64,000 bases of DNA from Pseudomonas sp. TH43 (lineage in GTDB: Bacteria; Pseudomonadota; Gammaproteobacteria; Pseudomonadales; Pseudomonadaceae): assembly GCF_016650635.1 (NCBI RefSeq), contig NZ_JAEKFI010000003.1, positions 1,398,501 through 1,462,500 of the forward strand, given 5' to 3'. The first letter of the stretch is position 1; each line of letters opens with the position of its first letter. Below are positions 16,261 through 24,630 of this stretch, piece after piece. The translations under genes were made by a program, and so were the position numbers. The notes under the pieces are model-generated. The model was not told the DNA's origin and did no database searches. It was given only the letters and a program-made list of their open reading frames with translations.

Positions 16261-17667
16261 ATGACCAGCCTTCAAGATCGCATGCAACAAGGCAAGGACG
16301 CCCGCAAGAATTGTTCGCGCAGCTCTCAGGCGAGTACGGGCAAGATGAACCGCGACCCGATTCCGCTGATCAAGGCATCCAGCCAGGGCCGCGTCGCCTC
16401 GCTGGTCGAATTGCGGTACGGGCGCATGCTGGTTTCGCCGTTCACGTTCTTTCGCGGCAATGCGTTATTGCATGCTCATGATCTGTCGAGTACGCCAAAC
16501 ATGGGGCTGACGTTGCCGATCTGTGGCGATTGTCATTTGATGAATTTCGGTGGTTTTGCCACGCCCGAACGCAATCTGCTGTTCAGCGTCAACGATTTCG
16601 ATGAAGCGCATCCCGGGCCGTGGGAATGGGATCTGAAACGCCTTGCCGCGAGTTTCGTGGTGGCCGCGCGTGACTTGCGCCACGGCGAATCGGTTGAGGA
16701 GACCGTGTGCCGCGACGTGGTCGGCGCCTACCAGACGACCTTGCTCGAGTGTGCCGAGCAAAGTTCGCTGGAGAACTGGTACGAGTCCATCAGCTACAAC
16801 GATCTGCTCCAGCAGGCACGCAAAAGCACCCTTGAGCATGTGGAGCGTGCGATCGCCAAGGCCGAGCGGCGCACCCATGCCCAATTGCTACCGAAAATCA
16901 GTGAGCGCGATGCCCATGGACGTCTGATTATTCGTGATGACTTGCCGGAAATTTTCCATCTGCACAAAAACACCACGCTGCTCGACGCCGAGGATGACTG
17001 GCTGCGGTTGTCGGACTGGCGACCGCTGTATGACACGTTCATGCGTGACTATCGAGCCACGCTGCAACCTGACCGGCGTGAATTGCTGTCACGGTTTCAC
17101 GTTCAGGATCTGGCGTTCAAAGTGGTCGGTGTCGGCAGTGTCGGCACGCGTTGCCTGGTGGCGCTGCTAACCGACGATCAAGCGTTTCCGCTGTTCCTGC
17201 AATTCAAGGAGGCGCGGCGCTCGGTGCTGGCGGATTACGTCAAAGCCAAGTCGCGGGTGCGCCATGAGGGGCAGCGTGTGGTCGAGGGCCAGCGTTTGAT
17301 GCAAGCGGCCAGCGACCTGTTTCTCGGCTGGACCACCGGGCCCAGCGGGCGGTTCTTTTACGTGCGGCAATTACGCGATATGAAAATCTCCGCCGAACTG
17401 GAAACCTTCGATGCTGAAACGTTTGCCGCCTATGGACGCATTTGCGGTCGCGCACTGGCCCGCGCGCATGCCAAAGCCTCCGGCCTCGCCGCGCAAATCA
17501 GCGGTTACATCGGCAAGGGCGATGCGCTGGCCGATGCCGTTTTGAAGTACGCGCAACATTACACCGCGCAGAATGAGCGCGACTTTGAGCGCTTCCAGAT
17601 GGCCTGCCGTAAAGGACGGTTGCAGGCGCGATCAGAGGCTGATTTTGCCGCGGATCACACGCCTTAG
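16261..17667 (+). CDS. DUF2252 domain protein
   Basis: This 468-aa cytosolic protein matches the DUF2252 family: RDPIPLIKASSQGRV near the start, FFRGNALLHAHDL, ICGDCHLMNFGGFATPE, and NDFDEAHPGPWEWDLKRLA. These motifs resemble a kinase/aminoglycoside-phosphotransferase-like fold, but no activity is assigned. ATG 16261 starts the conserved region; the open frame further upstream overlaps the preceding gene. Its apparent terminator is at 17767-17792, inside the 3' end of the facing acetyltransferase gene. Confidence 0.88.
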   Translation: MTSLQDRMQQGKDARKNCSRSSQASTGKMNRDPIPLIKASSQGRVASLVELRYGRMLVSPFTFFRGNALLHAHDLSSTPNMGLTLPICGDCHLMNFGGFATPERNLLFSVNDFDEAHPGPWEWDLKRLAASFVVAARDLRHGESVEETVCRDVVGAYQTTLLECAEQSSLENWYESISYNDLLQQARKSTLEHVERAIAKAERRTHAQLLPKISERDAHGRLIIRDDLPEIFHLHKNTTLLDAEDDWLRLSDWRPLYDTFMRDYRATLQPDRRELLSRFHVQDLAFKVVGVGSVGTRCLVALLTDDQAFPLFLQFKEARRSVLADYVKAKSRVRHEGQRVVEGQRLMQAASDLFLGWTTGPSGRFFYVRQLRDMKISAELETFDAETFAAYGRICGRALARAHAKASGLAAQISGYIGKGDALADAVLKYAQHYTAQNERDFERFQMACRKGRLQARSEADFAADHTP

Positions 17668-17749
17668 GCAGGGCGGGAGCGGTCGTGAACGAGATGAATT
17701 TTTCTTCACTGCCCCTTCACATTCAAACCTGTACAGTCCACTCGCTCAT

Positions 17750-18328
17750 TCAAGAAACTACGGTTCGCCCGCGCTCCTGCGGGCTTTTTTTTGCCTGCCG
17801 TTTGCCGTCGAAGCGATACACATAAGTGTCCTGCACGCCGTGGCGTGAAGAATGGCGGGCCTGTGGATGAATTCTGATCAGCGCAAATCCCGCCGATTGA
17901 GCCAAGCGTTGGCTGCGCGTATTGGCCGACGAAGTGGTCAGGTAAAACCTTGAGTCAGGCAAACTTCTCACCAAACGCGCAAGAGCGGCGCGCATGTAGC
18001 CATTGCCGGAATGCTCCGTGTTGGCCCAGTAGCCGACAACAAAGCGATCACGCTGGCGCGGTTTCAGGCCGATGCAGCCAATGATGGCTTGCCCGTCGGC
18101 ACTGATGATGAACAACCGGCGCTCAGCGGTTTCACTGCTGAAGTCGTCACGGGCCTGTAGCAAAGATTCCAGCGCCTGCACCTCGGTGGTGTGCGGTCGG
18201 GCCCAGGCGAGGAACTCCGCGTGCTGTGGATAGCTGACGTTCAGCGCTTGCTGGAACGCTTTGCACAATGCCGGATCCGGAGACCTCAATGTCAGCGACT
18301 CAGTGCCGACGGTAAACGCAAACTCCAT
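17750..18328 (-). CDS. GNAT-family N-acetyltransferase
   Basis: This 192-aa protein has a GNAT fold: IIGCIGLKPRQRDRFVVGYW, then HSGNGYMRAALARLVR (the acetyl-CoA pyrophosphate-loop region), and a late TSSANTRSQRLAQSAGF helix. It resembles RimJ/RimL-type enzymes, which acetylate protein N-termini or small amines. The substrate is unknown. ATG 18328 follows a GGGAGAGG site; the longer frame runs into the REPIN. The C-terminal basic tail is encoded by the hairpin that probably terminates the convergent DUF2252 gene. Confidence 0.85.
   Translation of the reverse strand: MEFAFTVGTESLTLRSPDPALCKAFQQALNVSYPQHAEFLAWARPHTTEVQALESLLQARDDFSSETAERRLFIISADGQAIIGCIGLKPRQRDRFVVGYWANTEHSGNGYMRAALARLVRSLPDSRFYLTTSSANTRSQRLAQSAGFALIRIHPQARHSSRHGVQDTYVYRFDGKRQAKKSPQERGRTVVS
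17767..17792 (+). terminator. Terminator embedded in a facing gene
   Basis: A 6-bp GC stem (17767-17772 with 17779-17784) is followed by eight T. It fits termination of the DUF2252 gene but lies inside the last codons of the convergent acetyltransferase gene. Confidence 0.78.
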
Positions 18329-18356
18329 CACCCTCTCCCTGACATTACACCGCCAA

Positions 18357-18446
18357 TGCAGGAGCTGCCGCAGGCTGCGATCCTTTGACGTTGCTCTTTC
18401 AATTAAAAGCAGGATCAAAAGATCGCAGCCTTCGGCAACTCCTACA
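18357..18446. repeat. REPIN, family D
   Basis: An inverted pair is built on GGAGCTGCCGCAGGCTGCGA on the left and its near complement, GATCGCAGCCTTCGGCAACT, on the right. It lies between divergent acetyltransferase genes. Confidence 0.85.
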
Positions 18447-18558
18447 AAGCATCATCGTTATCTGAATGTGCAATGAGTGGCCAGAATTTATAGAGCGGTT
18501 TGTATTTTCTGCCGCAGCGGGCAATTCTGTCCTTTGATACCACTGACCGGAGCGTCCG

Positions 18559-19146
18559 ATGTCGCTGTTGACCCTATCCTGCGAGCGCCTGACGCTCGAC
18601 ATACTCGCCCCGGATCAGGCCGAACTGGAAAGCGATTTCTACCGGCGTAACCTGCGCCACCTTGCACCGTGGTCACCAATCCGCACCACCGACTACTTTT
18701 CCACTGAGCAAATCCGCCGACGCCTGGACATCCAGGCCAGCGCCTTCGAGGCCGGACTGGCGATGCATTTCGCCCTGCTCACTCCGGACGGCCAGCAGAT
18801 GATCGGCGCGTGTAATTTCAGCGGGATTATTCGCGGGGCATTTCAGGCGTGTTATCTGGGTTATCACATCGATGAGGGCCATCAGGGCCAAGGCTTGATG
18901 CAAGAAGCCCTGAAAGCGGGCATCGATTACATGTTCGACAGCCAGAACCTGCACCGAATCATGGCCAATTACATTCCCGGTAACGACCGCAGTGCGCGAC
19001 TGCTGGAGCGCTTGGGTTTCGAGCGTGAAGGCTACGCCAAGGCGTATCTGAACATCGCCGGGCGCTGGCAGGATCATGTGCTGACGGCATTGGTCAACTC
19101 AACGTTCGAAACACCCGACAAGCGCTGGTCGCGACGGTTGGCGTGA
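18559..19146 (+). CDS. RimJ/RimL-like N-acetyltransferase
   Basis: This 195-aa GNAT enzyme starts MSLLTLSCERLTLDIL, a typical RimJ/RimL strand. It carries YLGYHIDEGHQGQGLMQEAL, the acetyl-CoA loop, and NDRSARLLERLGFEREGYA near the C-terminus. RimJ and RimL acetylate ribosomal-protein N-termini, while many homologues act on small molecules. The protein ends in a basic tail. It is divergent from another GNAT gene, with a REPIN between them, and starts 70 bp before the GT39 gene. Confidence 0.88.
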   Translation: MSLLTLSCERLTLDILAPDQAELESDFYRRNLRHLAPWSPIRTTDYFSTEQIRRRLDIQASAFEAGLAMHFALLTPDGQQMIGACNFSGIIRGAFQACYLGYHIDEGHQGQGLMQEALKAGIDYMFDSQNLHRIMANYIPGNDRSARLLERLGFEREGYAKAYLNIAGRWQDHVLTALVNSTFETPDKRWSRRLA

Positions 19147-19215
19147 GTTTCACAATTTGTTAAGCATTGGCGCAGTATGCTCAGGCCTCCCGCCCCTTTC
19201 GGTTGCCTGAAAGCC

Positions 19216-20655
19216 ATGTCGCGTGCCGTCACTTCGCTGTTTCTGCTTGCCGCCCTGCTGTTTTTCTTTGCGCTGGGTAACCATCAATTACAAGGCTCCA
19301 CCGAGGCCCGCGTCGCCGGGATCGCCATGGAGATGCACCTGGACAATGACTGGGTGACGCCGCGCCTGTTCGGCGAACCGTTTCTGGAAAAACCACCGCT
19401 GAGTTTGTGGCTCGACGCCGGCGCCATGCGCGTGTTCGGTGTTTCGCCTTGGGCGGTGCGATTGGCTTCGGCGGTGGCCGGATTACTGAGCGTGATGCTG
19501 CTGTACGGCATGTTGCGACGTTTCGGGCGGCCAAAAATCGTCGCATGGACGGCGGGGATGCTGCTGGCAACCATGGCCAGTTACTGGAGCAACGTGCGCG
19601 GGGTCGGCGAGGATGCGCTGCTGGCGCTCGGCGTGACAGCGGCATTGTTGGCTTTTTTTCAGGCGCAAAGAGCATCGAGTGTCGGCAATTCGCTGCTATT
19701 TGTCATCGGGATCGCCATCGCAACCTTGAGTAAAGGCGTGCTCGGGCTGGCGATGCCGGGTGTGGTGATTTTTGCTTACCTGCTGGCCGATAACCTGCTG
19801 GACAAACGCCTGAAGATCGGCGCCTGGCTGCGCCCTGGTTTATTGACGGCCGTCGGGCTGATCCCGTTGCTGATCTGGCTTGCCGTGCTTTATCAGCATG
19901 GCGGCGCGCAAGCGGTCAAAGAAGTGTTACTGACCAACAGCGTCGGACGCTTCAGCGGATCGTTCGTCGAAGCCGGACACTATGAGCCGTTCTATTACTA
20001 CCTCGCCAAGCTGCCGGAAGCGTTTCTGCCGTGGAACATTCTGGTGTACCTGGGGCTGTGGCATTTCCGTAAAGAACTGAAGGCCAATCGTTATCTACTG
20101 TTTTTCAGCCTGTGGATAATTGCGCAGTTCATCATGCTGACCCTGGCGTCGAGCAAGCGCACGGTGTACCTGATGTCGATGACACCAGCGGCAGCGGTGA
20201 TCGCCGCTGAATATGCGTGGGTGTTGCTCGAGAAGTTGAAAACGTACGAATCGGCCAACTCTTTTCCAGGCAGAATCGCTCGTCATCGTCAGGCGCTGGC
20301 GGCAACCGTACTGACGGTGGTGATTGCTGGCTATCTGGGCGCCGCACAGTGGGCACTGCCAAACGCCGATAAGCATCTATCGTTCCTGCCATTGACTGAC
20401 CACATCCAATCGCTGCAAGCCGACGGTCATCAAGTCGCGCTGTTTCAGGCAAACGAGCGGGTCGGTGGCGCCAGCGTGTTCTATACGCAGAGTGTGCTGA
20501 AGGGACTGGATACAGAGGCGCAGTTGCAGGACTTCCTCAGCGCTGCATCAACGAACGTGGCGGTGATCTCGGCGGACACTGAACCCGCCGCGCCACTGAA
20601 AGTGCTGAAAACCATGATGGTCGGACGGCAGGCGTACTACTTCGTCAGCGACTGA
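19216..20655 (+). CDS. GT39-family (ArnT-like) membrane glycosyltransferase
   Basis: This protein of about 479 aa has an N-terminal hydrophobic helix, a periplasmic loop with the GT39/ArnT hallmarks (EARVAGIAMEMH, FGEPFLEKPPLSLW), about ten more membrane helices and a short periplasmic C-terminal region. Such enzymes transfer a sugar from a polyprenyl-phosphate carrier to lipid A or other envelope acceptors. The sugar is unknown. ATG 19216 is preferred because it begins the membrane helix; ATG 19177 is also in frame. Two facing phosphatase genes downstream also look envelope-related. Confidence 0.85.
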   Translation: MSRAVTSLFLLAALLFFFALGNHQLQGSTEARVAGIAMEMHLDNDWVTPRLFGEPFLEKPPLSLWLDAGAMRVFGVSPWAVRLASAVAGLLSVMLLYGMLRRFGRPKIVAWTAGMLLATMASYWSNVRGVGEDALLALGVTAALLAFFQAQRASSVGNSLLFVIGIAIATLSKGVLGLAMPGVVIFAYLLADNLLDKRLKIGAWLRPGLLTAVGLIPLLIWLAVLYQHGGAQAVKEVLLTNSVGRFSGSFVEAGHYEPFYYYLAKLPEAFLPWNILVYLGLWHFRKELKANRYLLFFSLWIIAQFIMLTLASSKRTVYLMSMTPAAAVIAAEYAWVLLEKLKTYESANSFPGRIARHRQALAATVLTVVIAGYLGAAQWALPNADKHLSFLPLTDHIQSLQADGHQVALFQANERVGGASVFYTQSVLKGLDTEAQLQDFLSAASTNVAVISADTEPAAPLKVLKTMMVGRQAYYFVSD

Positions 20656-20672
20656 CGCCTGTCCGAAACCTA

Positions 20673-20781
20673 CCTGTGGCGAGGGGATTTATCCCCGATG
20701 GGGCGCGTAGCGGCCCTCTCTTTTGATTCAAAAGAAAGGACCGCTGCACAGTCCATCGGGGATAAATCCCCTCGCCACAGG
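20673..20781. repeat. REPIN, family C
   Basis: The left arm CCTGTGGCGAGGGGATTTAT is matched in inverse at 20760-20781 by a GGGGATAAATCCCC-containing arm. The element lies between convergent genes and could form a long hairpin terminator. Confidence 0.9.
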
Positions 20782-20782
20782 G

Positions 20783-21613
20783 TTATTCGTTGCTCAAGGG
20801 AGTTGCCAGGATGCTGGCAGGCACTCGCTGTTGATGCTTGTGCAACACCGGCCTCTGCAGCCGCGCCCGGCCATAAAACGCCAGCGCCGTCAGCAAACAC
20901 GCCAGCCAGACAAAAATCCCTGCCCAGAATGTGTGGGACATGTAGTGCCACCCTTGCAGAACCCGCGTCGTGCCGTAAACGAAACCCAGCAACAACGAGC
21001 CCCACAAAATGGCACTGGAAAACCGCCACTGATAGCGCCGCGCAACAAAGTACAACGCGAGCATGGTGAAGCCACCCGACGCATGCCCACCCGGCCAGCA
21101 ACGCCCCTCACCCGCCTCATGGAACAACTGGAAATTGTTGTACCACTCGATATGAGCCATTTTGCCGCCGTATAACGTGGTCTCGATCGGGCAATAAACG
21201 CTGGTGTGCGCTTTGAGAAAGTGGATCACGCCGGTGCACACCGCGAAAGCCACCACCACAAACAGAAAATCCCTACGGTGATCGGCGGTAAAGCGCAGCA
21301 GCGGAGCGACTTTGCAGCGCTGTAGAAATGCCCCAAGCCGCGGACGCTTCTGCGGATTGACCAACGGCCAGACCACCGACAGCATCGCCCCGATCAGAGC
21401 GATTTCCGCCGTCCAGTTCGGAATGATCCGGGCCCATTTGTGGGTGAGCTTTTCGAAGAAATGAATCTTGTCGAGCGGGAACGTGTGGGTCAGCGGGTCA
21501 AACAGCAGATTACTGAAAGCGATGTCGATGTGAGTCATGTCGAACATGAAAAACACCAGCGCCGCGCAGATCAGCGGGATGCCGAAGTTGTAAGCGTAAA
21601 AACGTGAATTCAT
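20783..21613 (-). CDS. PAP2-family membrane phosphatase
   Basis: This 276-aa inner-membrane protein has about six membrane segments. The PAP2 catalytic motifs are in order: HFLKAH (motif 1 region), CWPGGHASGG (motif 2, P-SGH-like) and GTTRVLQGWHYMSH (motif 3, with Arg and the catalytic His). Family members remove phosphate from lipid A, undecaprenyl diphosphate or phosphatidyl lipids. It starts with an ATGA overlap after the histidine phosphatase, so the two form an operon. The 3' end abuts a REPIN. An LpxE/LpxF-type role is possible but unproven. Confidence 0.88.
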   Translation of the reverse strand: MNSRFYAYNFGIPLICAALVFFMFDMTHIDIAFSNLLFDPLTHTFPLDKIHFFEKLTHKWARIIPNWTAEIALIGAMLSVVWPLVNPQKRPRLGAFLQRCKVAPLLRFTADHRRDFLFVVVAFAVCTGVIHFLKAHTSVYCPIETTLYGGKMAHIEWYNNFQLFHEAGEGRCWPGGHASGGFTMLALYFVARRYQWRFSSAILWGSLLLGFVYGTTRVLQGWHYMSHTFWAGIFVWLACLLTALAFYGRARLQRPVLHKHQQRVPASILATPLSNE

Positions 21614-22281
21614 TGAGTCGTTACCGTGCGCCAGTCGGAGGCTTCAATAAAGCCGAGCATTTTGGGGGCCGCCGGGCTGGCAGCGGAGACAAACAGCGAA
21701 GACCCATAACCGGGATCGGACGCCGGGACTTTCAGGTCTTTTTCAATTTGCCCCATGCATTCGCTGTGGGTCACCAGAATCAGATTGCGGCCCGGCACCT
21801 TGTGCGCGAGCGCGTCCTGCAACATGCGGCCCTTGCAACTGATCAACCAGTCTTCGCCGCTGGCAGCGCGGTTGAACATGTAACCGGCGGTCTGCACGGT
21901 GCGCACCATCGGGCTGTTATAGATGTCGGCGTTGCTCAGCCCGAGTTGCTCGAACTGCGCGCCGACGGCAACCGCGACACTGCGTGAGCGATCCGTGATG
22001 CCGTCATTGCCACTCAGGCACGCCGCTTTGGAGTGGTCGCAACGCTCGACATGGCGCACCAGCACGATCATGTCGCCCTTGGCCCAACCCGCCGCCAACG
22101 CCTGCGCGCCAGCCACGTTGCCGTGGGCCAGGTCTGGCACCGCTGCCGGGGCGAGCAGCCACAACGTCAGCGGAATCACTAACACCGACGCGGCCAACAC
22201 CACCCAGGTGTTGCGAAAACGCGCCAAACCGCTCAGATCGATCGAGCGTTTGACGCCGAACAGACTCAGTCTCAATTCCAC
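21610..22281 (-). CDS. Membrane-anchored histidine phosphatase (Ais-like)
   Basis: This 223-aa protein has one N-terminal membrane helix (about residues 27-46) and then a histidine-phosphatase domain. Catalytic LVRHVERC lies near residues 73-80 and a second VTHSECMGQ near 170. The domain would face the periplasm, as in enteric Ais/PmrG, which dephosphorylates LPS core heptose. The link to Ais is inference from the anchor, motif and neighbours. It lies first in an operon with the PAP2 gene, overlapping by 4 bp. Confidence 0.82.
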   Translation of the reverse strand: MELRLSLFGVKRSIDLSGLARFRNTWVVLAASVLVIPLTLWLLAPAAVPDLAHGNVAGAQALAAGWAKGDMIVLVRHVERCDHSKAACLSGNDGITDRSRSVAVAVGAQFEQLGLSNADIYNSPMVRTVQTAGYMFNRAASGEDWLISCKGRMLQDALAHKVPGRNLILVTHSECMGQIEKDLKVPASDPGYGSSLFVSAASPAAPKMLGFIEASDWRTVTTQ

Positions 22282-22436
22282 AAAAAACCGCCTCGCCAGC
22301 CAGCATCACTTGTCATTCGATGCGACGAAACTACAGAGGCTCGCGTGGGCAGCGGGTGAAACCCATGTGAAAAAAGTCTTGGGATCGTCTGTTACAAATT
22401 CTGTCCGACAAAAACCTTTCAGCTCTAGCATTTGCG

Positions 22437-22444
22437 GCCGATAA
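22437..22444 (+). promoter_or_regulatory. FliA (sigma-28)-like -10 element before the chemoreceptor
   Basis: GCCGATAA is the full consensus -10 of FliA promoters. Eleven bases upstream, TTCAGCTC (22418-22425) is a partial match to the -35. The element lies 92 bases before the chemoreceptor ATG. Flagellar and chemotaxis genes are commonly FliA-dependent. Confidence 0.6.
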
Positions 22445-22536
22445 ACACCTGCTAACACCCTTGCTGGCTCGAAAAAAACAACAATCTTCCAGCCTAACTG
22501 ACGATCAAGAAACCCTATGTTTCTGGAGGAATTGTG

Positions 22537-24456
22537 ATGAATAGCTGGTTCGGCAACATCAGCGTGAACATGAAACTGGGCCTGGGCTTCGGCCTCGTGC
22601 TGGCCCTGACCTGCGTGCTGGCCCTGACTGGCTGGACCAGCCTCGGCGGTCTGATCGACCGCAGCAACTGGATGAGCGACATCACCCAGCTCAACGCCGG
22701 TCTGACCAAACTGCGTGTGGTGCGCCTGCAATACATGCTGACCAATGGCGATGAAACCGCCGCGCAGAACGTGCAGACCACCCTTGAAGGTTTCGCCGCG
22801 CAACAACAGAAGCTGATCAACAGTTTCAAGAGCCCGGAAAACGTCAAACTGCTCAAGGAACAGGCAGCAACCATCGCTGAATACCAGACGTCGCTGAACA
22901 AAATGCGCAATGCCTACCGCACCGGCAGCAGCGCCCGCGACACCATGAGCACCAACGCCGAGACCGCTTACAACCTGATCGAATCGATCAGCAACCGCGT
23001 CCAGCAAATGGCCATGAGCGAGCAGCGTTTCGAACAGTTCCAGGCCATCACCACGGCCAAGGAAGCGTTCATCCTCGCGCGCTACGAAGTACGCGGCTAC
23101 ACCGCCTCCAGCAACGCCGAAACCGAACAAAAAGCCGTCGGCCAACTGGACGTGGCGATCGCCAGCCTCAAGCAATTGCAGGTGCATTTTGCCGACAGCC
23201 AGCAAGACGCCTTGCGTCAGCTGGAAACCGCGCTGGTCAATTACCGCAGCGCCTTGATGGCGTTTAAAAACGCCAACAGCGAAGCCGTACAGGCCCGCAA
23301 GGAAATGACTGATCAAGGCACCACCATCGTCGCCCTGAGCGAGCAGCTGTATCAGATTCAGCTCGACCGTCGCGACATCGAAAGCGCCCAGGCGCGCACC
23401 TTCCAGTTGATCAGCACCCTGCTGGCCCTGCTGGTTGGCGTGATTGCCGCCGTGATCATCACCCGTCAGATCACCCGTCCGCTGCAAGACACCCTGGCCG
23501 TGGTCGAGCGTATCGCCAGCGGCGACCTGACCCAGAACGTCACCGTCACCCGCCGTGACGAACTGGGTGTGCTGCAACAAGGCATCGCGCGCATGGGCGT
23601 GACCCTGCGCGACTTGATCAGCGGCATCCGCGATGGCGTCACCCAGATCGCCAGCGCCGCTGAAGAACTCTCGGCCGTCACCGAGCAGACCAGCGCCGGT
23701 GTGAACAGCCAGAAAGTCGAGACCGATCAGGTCGCCACCGCGATGCACGAGATGACTGCCACCGTGCAGGAAGTCGCGCGCAACGCCGAAGAGGCCTCGC
23801 AAGCGGCTGCCGCTGCTGACGGCGAAGCCCGTGAAGGCGACAAAGTGGTCAACGAAGCCATCGCCCAGATCGAACGTCTGGCCAGCGAAGTGGTGCGTTC
23901 CACCGAAGCCATGAGCGTGCTGCAACAGGAAAGCGACAAGATCGGCAGCGTCATGGACGTGATCAAAGCCGTGGCTGAACAGACCAACCTGCTCGCGCTC
24001 AACGCTGCAATCGAGGCGGCGCGTGCCGGTGAAGCCGGCCGTGGTTTTGCCGTGGTCGCCGACGAAGTCCGTGGCCTGGCCCAGCGCACACAGAAGTCCA
24101 CCGAAGAAATCGAAGGTCTGGTCGCCGGTTTGCAGAATGGCACCCAGCAAGTCTCGGCAGTGATGAGCAACAGCCGCGCGCTGACTGACAGCAGCGTCGC
24201 CCTGACCCGCAAGGCTGGCCTGTCGCTGGAAAGCATCACCCGCACGGTGTCGAACATCCAGTCGATGAACCAACAGATCGCTGCGGCGGCTGAACAGCAA
24301 AGTGCAGTGGCTGAAGAGATCAGCCGCAGCATCATCAACGTGCGTGACGTGTCCGAGCAGACAGCGGCGGCCAGTGATGAGACCGCAGCGTCCAGCGTTG
24401 AGCTGGCGCGTTTGGGTGGTCAGTTGCAGCAGATGGTCAGCCACTTCCGCGTTTGA
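22537..24456 (+). CDS. Methyl-accepting chemotaxis protein, HBM-type sensor
   Basis: This 639-aa chemoreceptor has a first membrane helix (about residues 12-33), a large helical periplasmic sensor of about 250 residues, a second helix (about 290-310) and a HAMP domain (about 310-365). The cytoplasmic signalling domain has the invariant tip EQTNLLALNAAIEAARAGE near 481. The size and helical nature of the sensor fit the HBM class, like McpS or PcaY, which sense organic or aromatic acids. The ligand is unknown. ATG 22537 follows GGAGGA. No methylesterase-binding pentapeptide is seen at the end. Confidence 0.93.
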   Translation: MNSWFGNISVNMKLGLGFGLVLALTCVLALTGWTSLGGLIDRSNWMSDITQLNAGLTKLRVVRLQYMLTNGDETAAQNVQTTLEGFAAQQQKLINSFKSPENVKLLKEQAATIAEYQTSLNKMRNAYRTGSSARDTMSTNAETAYNLIESISNRVQQMAMSEQRFEQFQAITTAKEAFILARYEVRGYTASSNAETEQKAVGQLDVAIASLKQLQVHFADSQQDALRQLETALVNYRSALMAFKNANSEAVQARKEMTDQGTTIVALSEQLYQIQLDRRDIESAQARTFQLISTLLALLVGVIAAVIITRQITRPLQDTLAVVERIASGDLTQNVTVTRRDELGVLQQGIARMGVTLRDLISGIRDGVTQIASAAEELSAVTEQTSAGVNSQKVETDQVATAMHEMTATVQEVARNAEEASQAAAAADGEAREGDKVVNEAIAQIERLASEVVRSTEAMSVLQQESDKIGSVMDVIKAVAEQTNLLALNAAIEAARAGEAGRGFAVVADEVRGLAQRTQKSTEEIEGLVAGLQNGTQQVSAVMSNSRALTDSSVALTRKAGLSLESITRTVSNIQSMNQQIAAAAEQQSAVAEEISRSIINVRDVSEQTAAASDETAASSVELARLGGQLQQMVSHFRV

Positions 24457-24483
24457 CCTTCAGTCAGAGTCATAGCCTGGATC

Positions 24484-24577
24484 CAATCGCGGGCAAGCCC
24501 GCTCCCACAGGTTTTCGGTCGTTCACAGAGTTTGTGTCCGACTCGATACCTGTGGGAGCGGGCTTGCCCGCGATTGC
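24484..24577. repeat. REPIN, family B
   Basis: An inverted pair has core CGCGGGCAAGCCCGCTCCCA (left, 24488 on) and its complement at the right end. It lies just after the chemoreceptor gene and before the convergent DUF1329 gene. Confidence 0.9.
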
Positions 24578-24630
24578 GTCATGACTAGCACACTGAATTC
24601 TGGTCATGCCTCGAAACTGCCCGCCCCTTT

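Noticed and set aside
22306..24444. 712-codon open frame antisense to the chemoreceptor gene
   Set aside because: It mirrors the GC-rich third positions of the chemoreceptor gene, reads as a His/Gly/Leu-rich sequence with no domain, and has no ribosome-binding site.
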